From NCBI GenBank assembly GCA_017849315.1, contig JAFIHQ010000094.1, positions 1 to 5,885 on the forward strand: a DNA stretch of 5,885 bases, written 5' to 3'. Positions 4,874 to 5,885 of the stretch are shown here, piece after piece; position 1 is the stretch's first letter; each line of letters starts with the position of its first letter. Made by a program: the position numbers and the translations under genes. Source of the DNA: Treponema sp. (GTDB lineage: Bacteria; Spirochaetota; Spirochaetia; Treponematales; Rectinemataceae). The notes below the pieces were generated by a model. It was not told where the DNA came from and ran no database searches. It worked only from the letters and a program-made list of their open reading frames with translations.

Positions 4874-5885
4874 ATGAAGAGCGCGGAAGGGCGCCAGAAC
4901 GCAGTAATCCCCGAAGTAGCAGCCACCCGAAAAACTGGGCACTCCGAAAACATAACACGACCAGAGCCCGCGTCACGGCAGAACCCGGCAAGCCATGCCG
5001 ATACTACATCTCAACCTATCGCCGCAATCGAAGTCGGCTCGACAGGCATAAGACTCCTCATCGCGTCGCTCGACCCAAACGGGGCCATCCACGTCCTCGA
5101 CAGGGCAAGCAAACCCAGCCAAATTGGCCGCGACGTCTTTACCCAGGGCAGTATCGGGCGCGACGCGCTCCGCGAGACAATCGCTGTGCTCAAGACCTTT
5201 AAGGAACTCCTATCCAGCTATGCCATCCGCCCCGAGGACGCCAAAGTCATCGGCACAAGCGCCCTGCGCGAGGCCAGCAACCGCGACACCTTCGTGGACC
5301 GCGTCGCGCTTCAAACGGGCTTTCGTATCCGCGTCATCGAAGATATCGAAGAAAACCACCTTATGTACCTTGCCGTACAGCAGGCGCTGCAAGAAGAGCG
5401 CCCCCTACTTTCGAAGTCCAACACCATGATCCTGGAGGTCGGCGGAGGAACCACCGAAATCATGCTCCTTAAGCACGGGAAAATGGCCTCGTCGCACAGC
5501 CTCCACATCGGGACGCTGCGCCTGGACGAGCAAATCCGCGAGGCAGGTAACTCACGGAATTACCTGCGCGACTACCTTGAGAGCAACATCAAGACTACCT
5601 GCGACCAAATGGAAGAAGAGCTTCCACTTGCGTCCATCAAAACCTTTATCGTCATCGGTTCGGACGCGCGTCTTGCCGCATCTACACTCAGCAAAGGTAA
5701 GACCGGTGCTTACTTAAAGCTCGGTCGGGACGAGTATATTCAGTTTGCCGAAGCTGTGAGCGGCCTGAGCCCTGAAGAAGCCATCGAGCGTTACAATATT
5801 CCCTGGGCGGAAGCCGAAGGCCTTGCGTCTGGGCTCATCATGGAGTCACTTTTTCTGCGCAGGACCGAAGCCGAAACCGTCATCA
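4874..5885 (+). CDS. ppx: Ppx/GppA-family phosphatase with variant active-site motifs (partial, C-terminus beyond the right edge)
   Basis: The frame is open for 337 codons to the window edge. Ppx/GppA enzymes of the actin-like ATPase fold remove phosphate from polyphosphate or convert pppGpp to ppGpp. Recognisable motifs in order are the first phosphate loop EVGSTGIRLL (53-62), GTSALREASN (127-136), the catalytic-Glu region VIEDIEENHLMYLAV (Glu160 aligns with the usual EEAR glutamate), the second phosphate loop LEVGGGTTEI (187-196), and HIGTLRLDE (211-219). Oddities are that Glu replaces the usual Asp at the head of both phosphate loops, EAR becomes ENH, and VIGSDARLAA (260-269) stands where the family normally has a Gly-Gly-Thr type loop. 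About 48 polar residues precede the domain, an extension unusual for the family. A full Ppx1-like protein has about 300 residues in the two-lobe core, so most of the core is present. The family is clear; the substrate is not. It is divergent from the SH3 lipoprotein operon. Confidence 0.88.
   Translation, partial: MKSAEGRQNAVIPEVAATRKTGHSENITRPEPASRQNPASHADTTSQPIAAIEVGSTGIRLLIASLDPNGAIHVLDRASKPSQIGRDVFTQGSIGRDALRETIAVLKTFKELLSSYAIRPEDAKVIGTSALREASNRDTFVDRVALQTGFRIRVIEDIEENHLMYLAVQQALQEERPLLSKSNTMILEVGGGTTEIMLLKHGKMASSHSLHIGTLRLDEQIREAGNSRNYLRDYLESNIKTTCDQMEEELPLASIKTFIVIGSDARLAASTLSKGKTGAYLKLGRDEYIQFAEAVSGLSPEEAIERYNIPWAEAEGLASGLIMESLFLRRTEAETVI

Noticed and set aside
4636..5202. Plus-strand open frame of 188 codons running into the Ppx/GppA gene
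   Set aside because: Its C-terminal part overlaps the Ppx/GppA frame, which has family motifs and a strong AGGAG site. The product is Arg-rich with no domain.

Overview
The window holds five protein-coding genes and no RNA gene, mobile element or CRISPR array that I can support. Two of the genes run off the ends. Base composition is balanced to slightly GC-rich. The two lipoproteins have loose, non-E. coli-like lipoboxes (VLAC and GTSC), and one combines a lipid anchor with a bacterial SH3 domain. That mix, with TPR-type and SH3-type lipoproteins beside housekeeping genes, fits a Gram-negative-type bacterium and most resembles a spirochaete of the Treponema/Spirochaeta kind. The taxonomic call is an inference, not a proof.

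Layout, left to right. (1) 1-459, minus strand: the N-terminal two thirds of a DUF554 membrane protein, open at the left edge. (2) 460-533: a 74-base divergent promoter region in which a good sigma70-like promoter facing right fully contains an extended -10 element facing left. (3) 534-1037, plus strand: a small lipoprotein with TPR-like helices and an unusually long N-terminus before its membrane segment. (4) 1062-3095, minus strand: a full-length ABC-F ATPase with two nucleotide-binding domains and a C-terminal coiled coil; it converges on the lipoprotein gene across only 24 bases. (5) 3157-4584 (possibly to 4605), minus strand: a lipoprotein with an SH3b domain, 61 bases upstream of the ABC-F gene and probably co-transcribed with it. 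(6) 4606-4873: a divergent control region with a 15-bp perfect palindrome at the lipoprotein start and candidate promoters in both directions. (7) 4874-5885, plus strand: a Ppx/GppA-family phosphatase, open at the right edge, with Asp-to-Glu changes in both phosphate-binding loops.

The genes do not form one obvious pathway. The ABC-F protein acts on ribosomes and the Ppx/GppA protein acts on polyphosphate or pppGpp, so both touch translation and stress physiology. The two lipoproteins and the DUF554 protein belong to the envelope. I see no convincing new multi-gene system. The most notable signals are the altered active-site motifs of the Ppx/GppA protein, the palindrome at the start of the SH3 lipoprotein gene, and the nested divergent promoters near 500.
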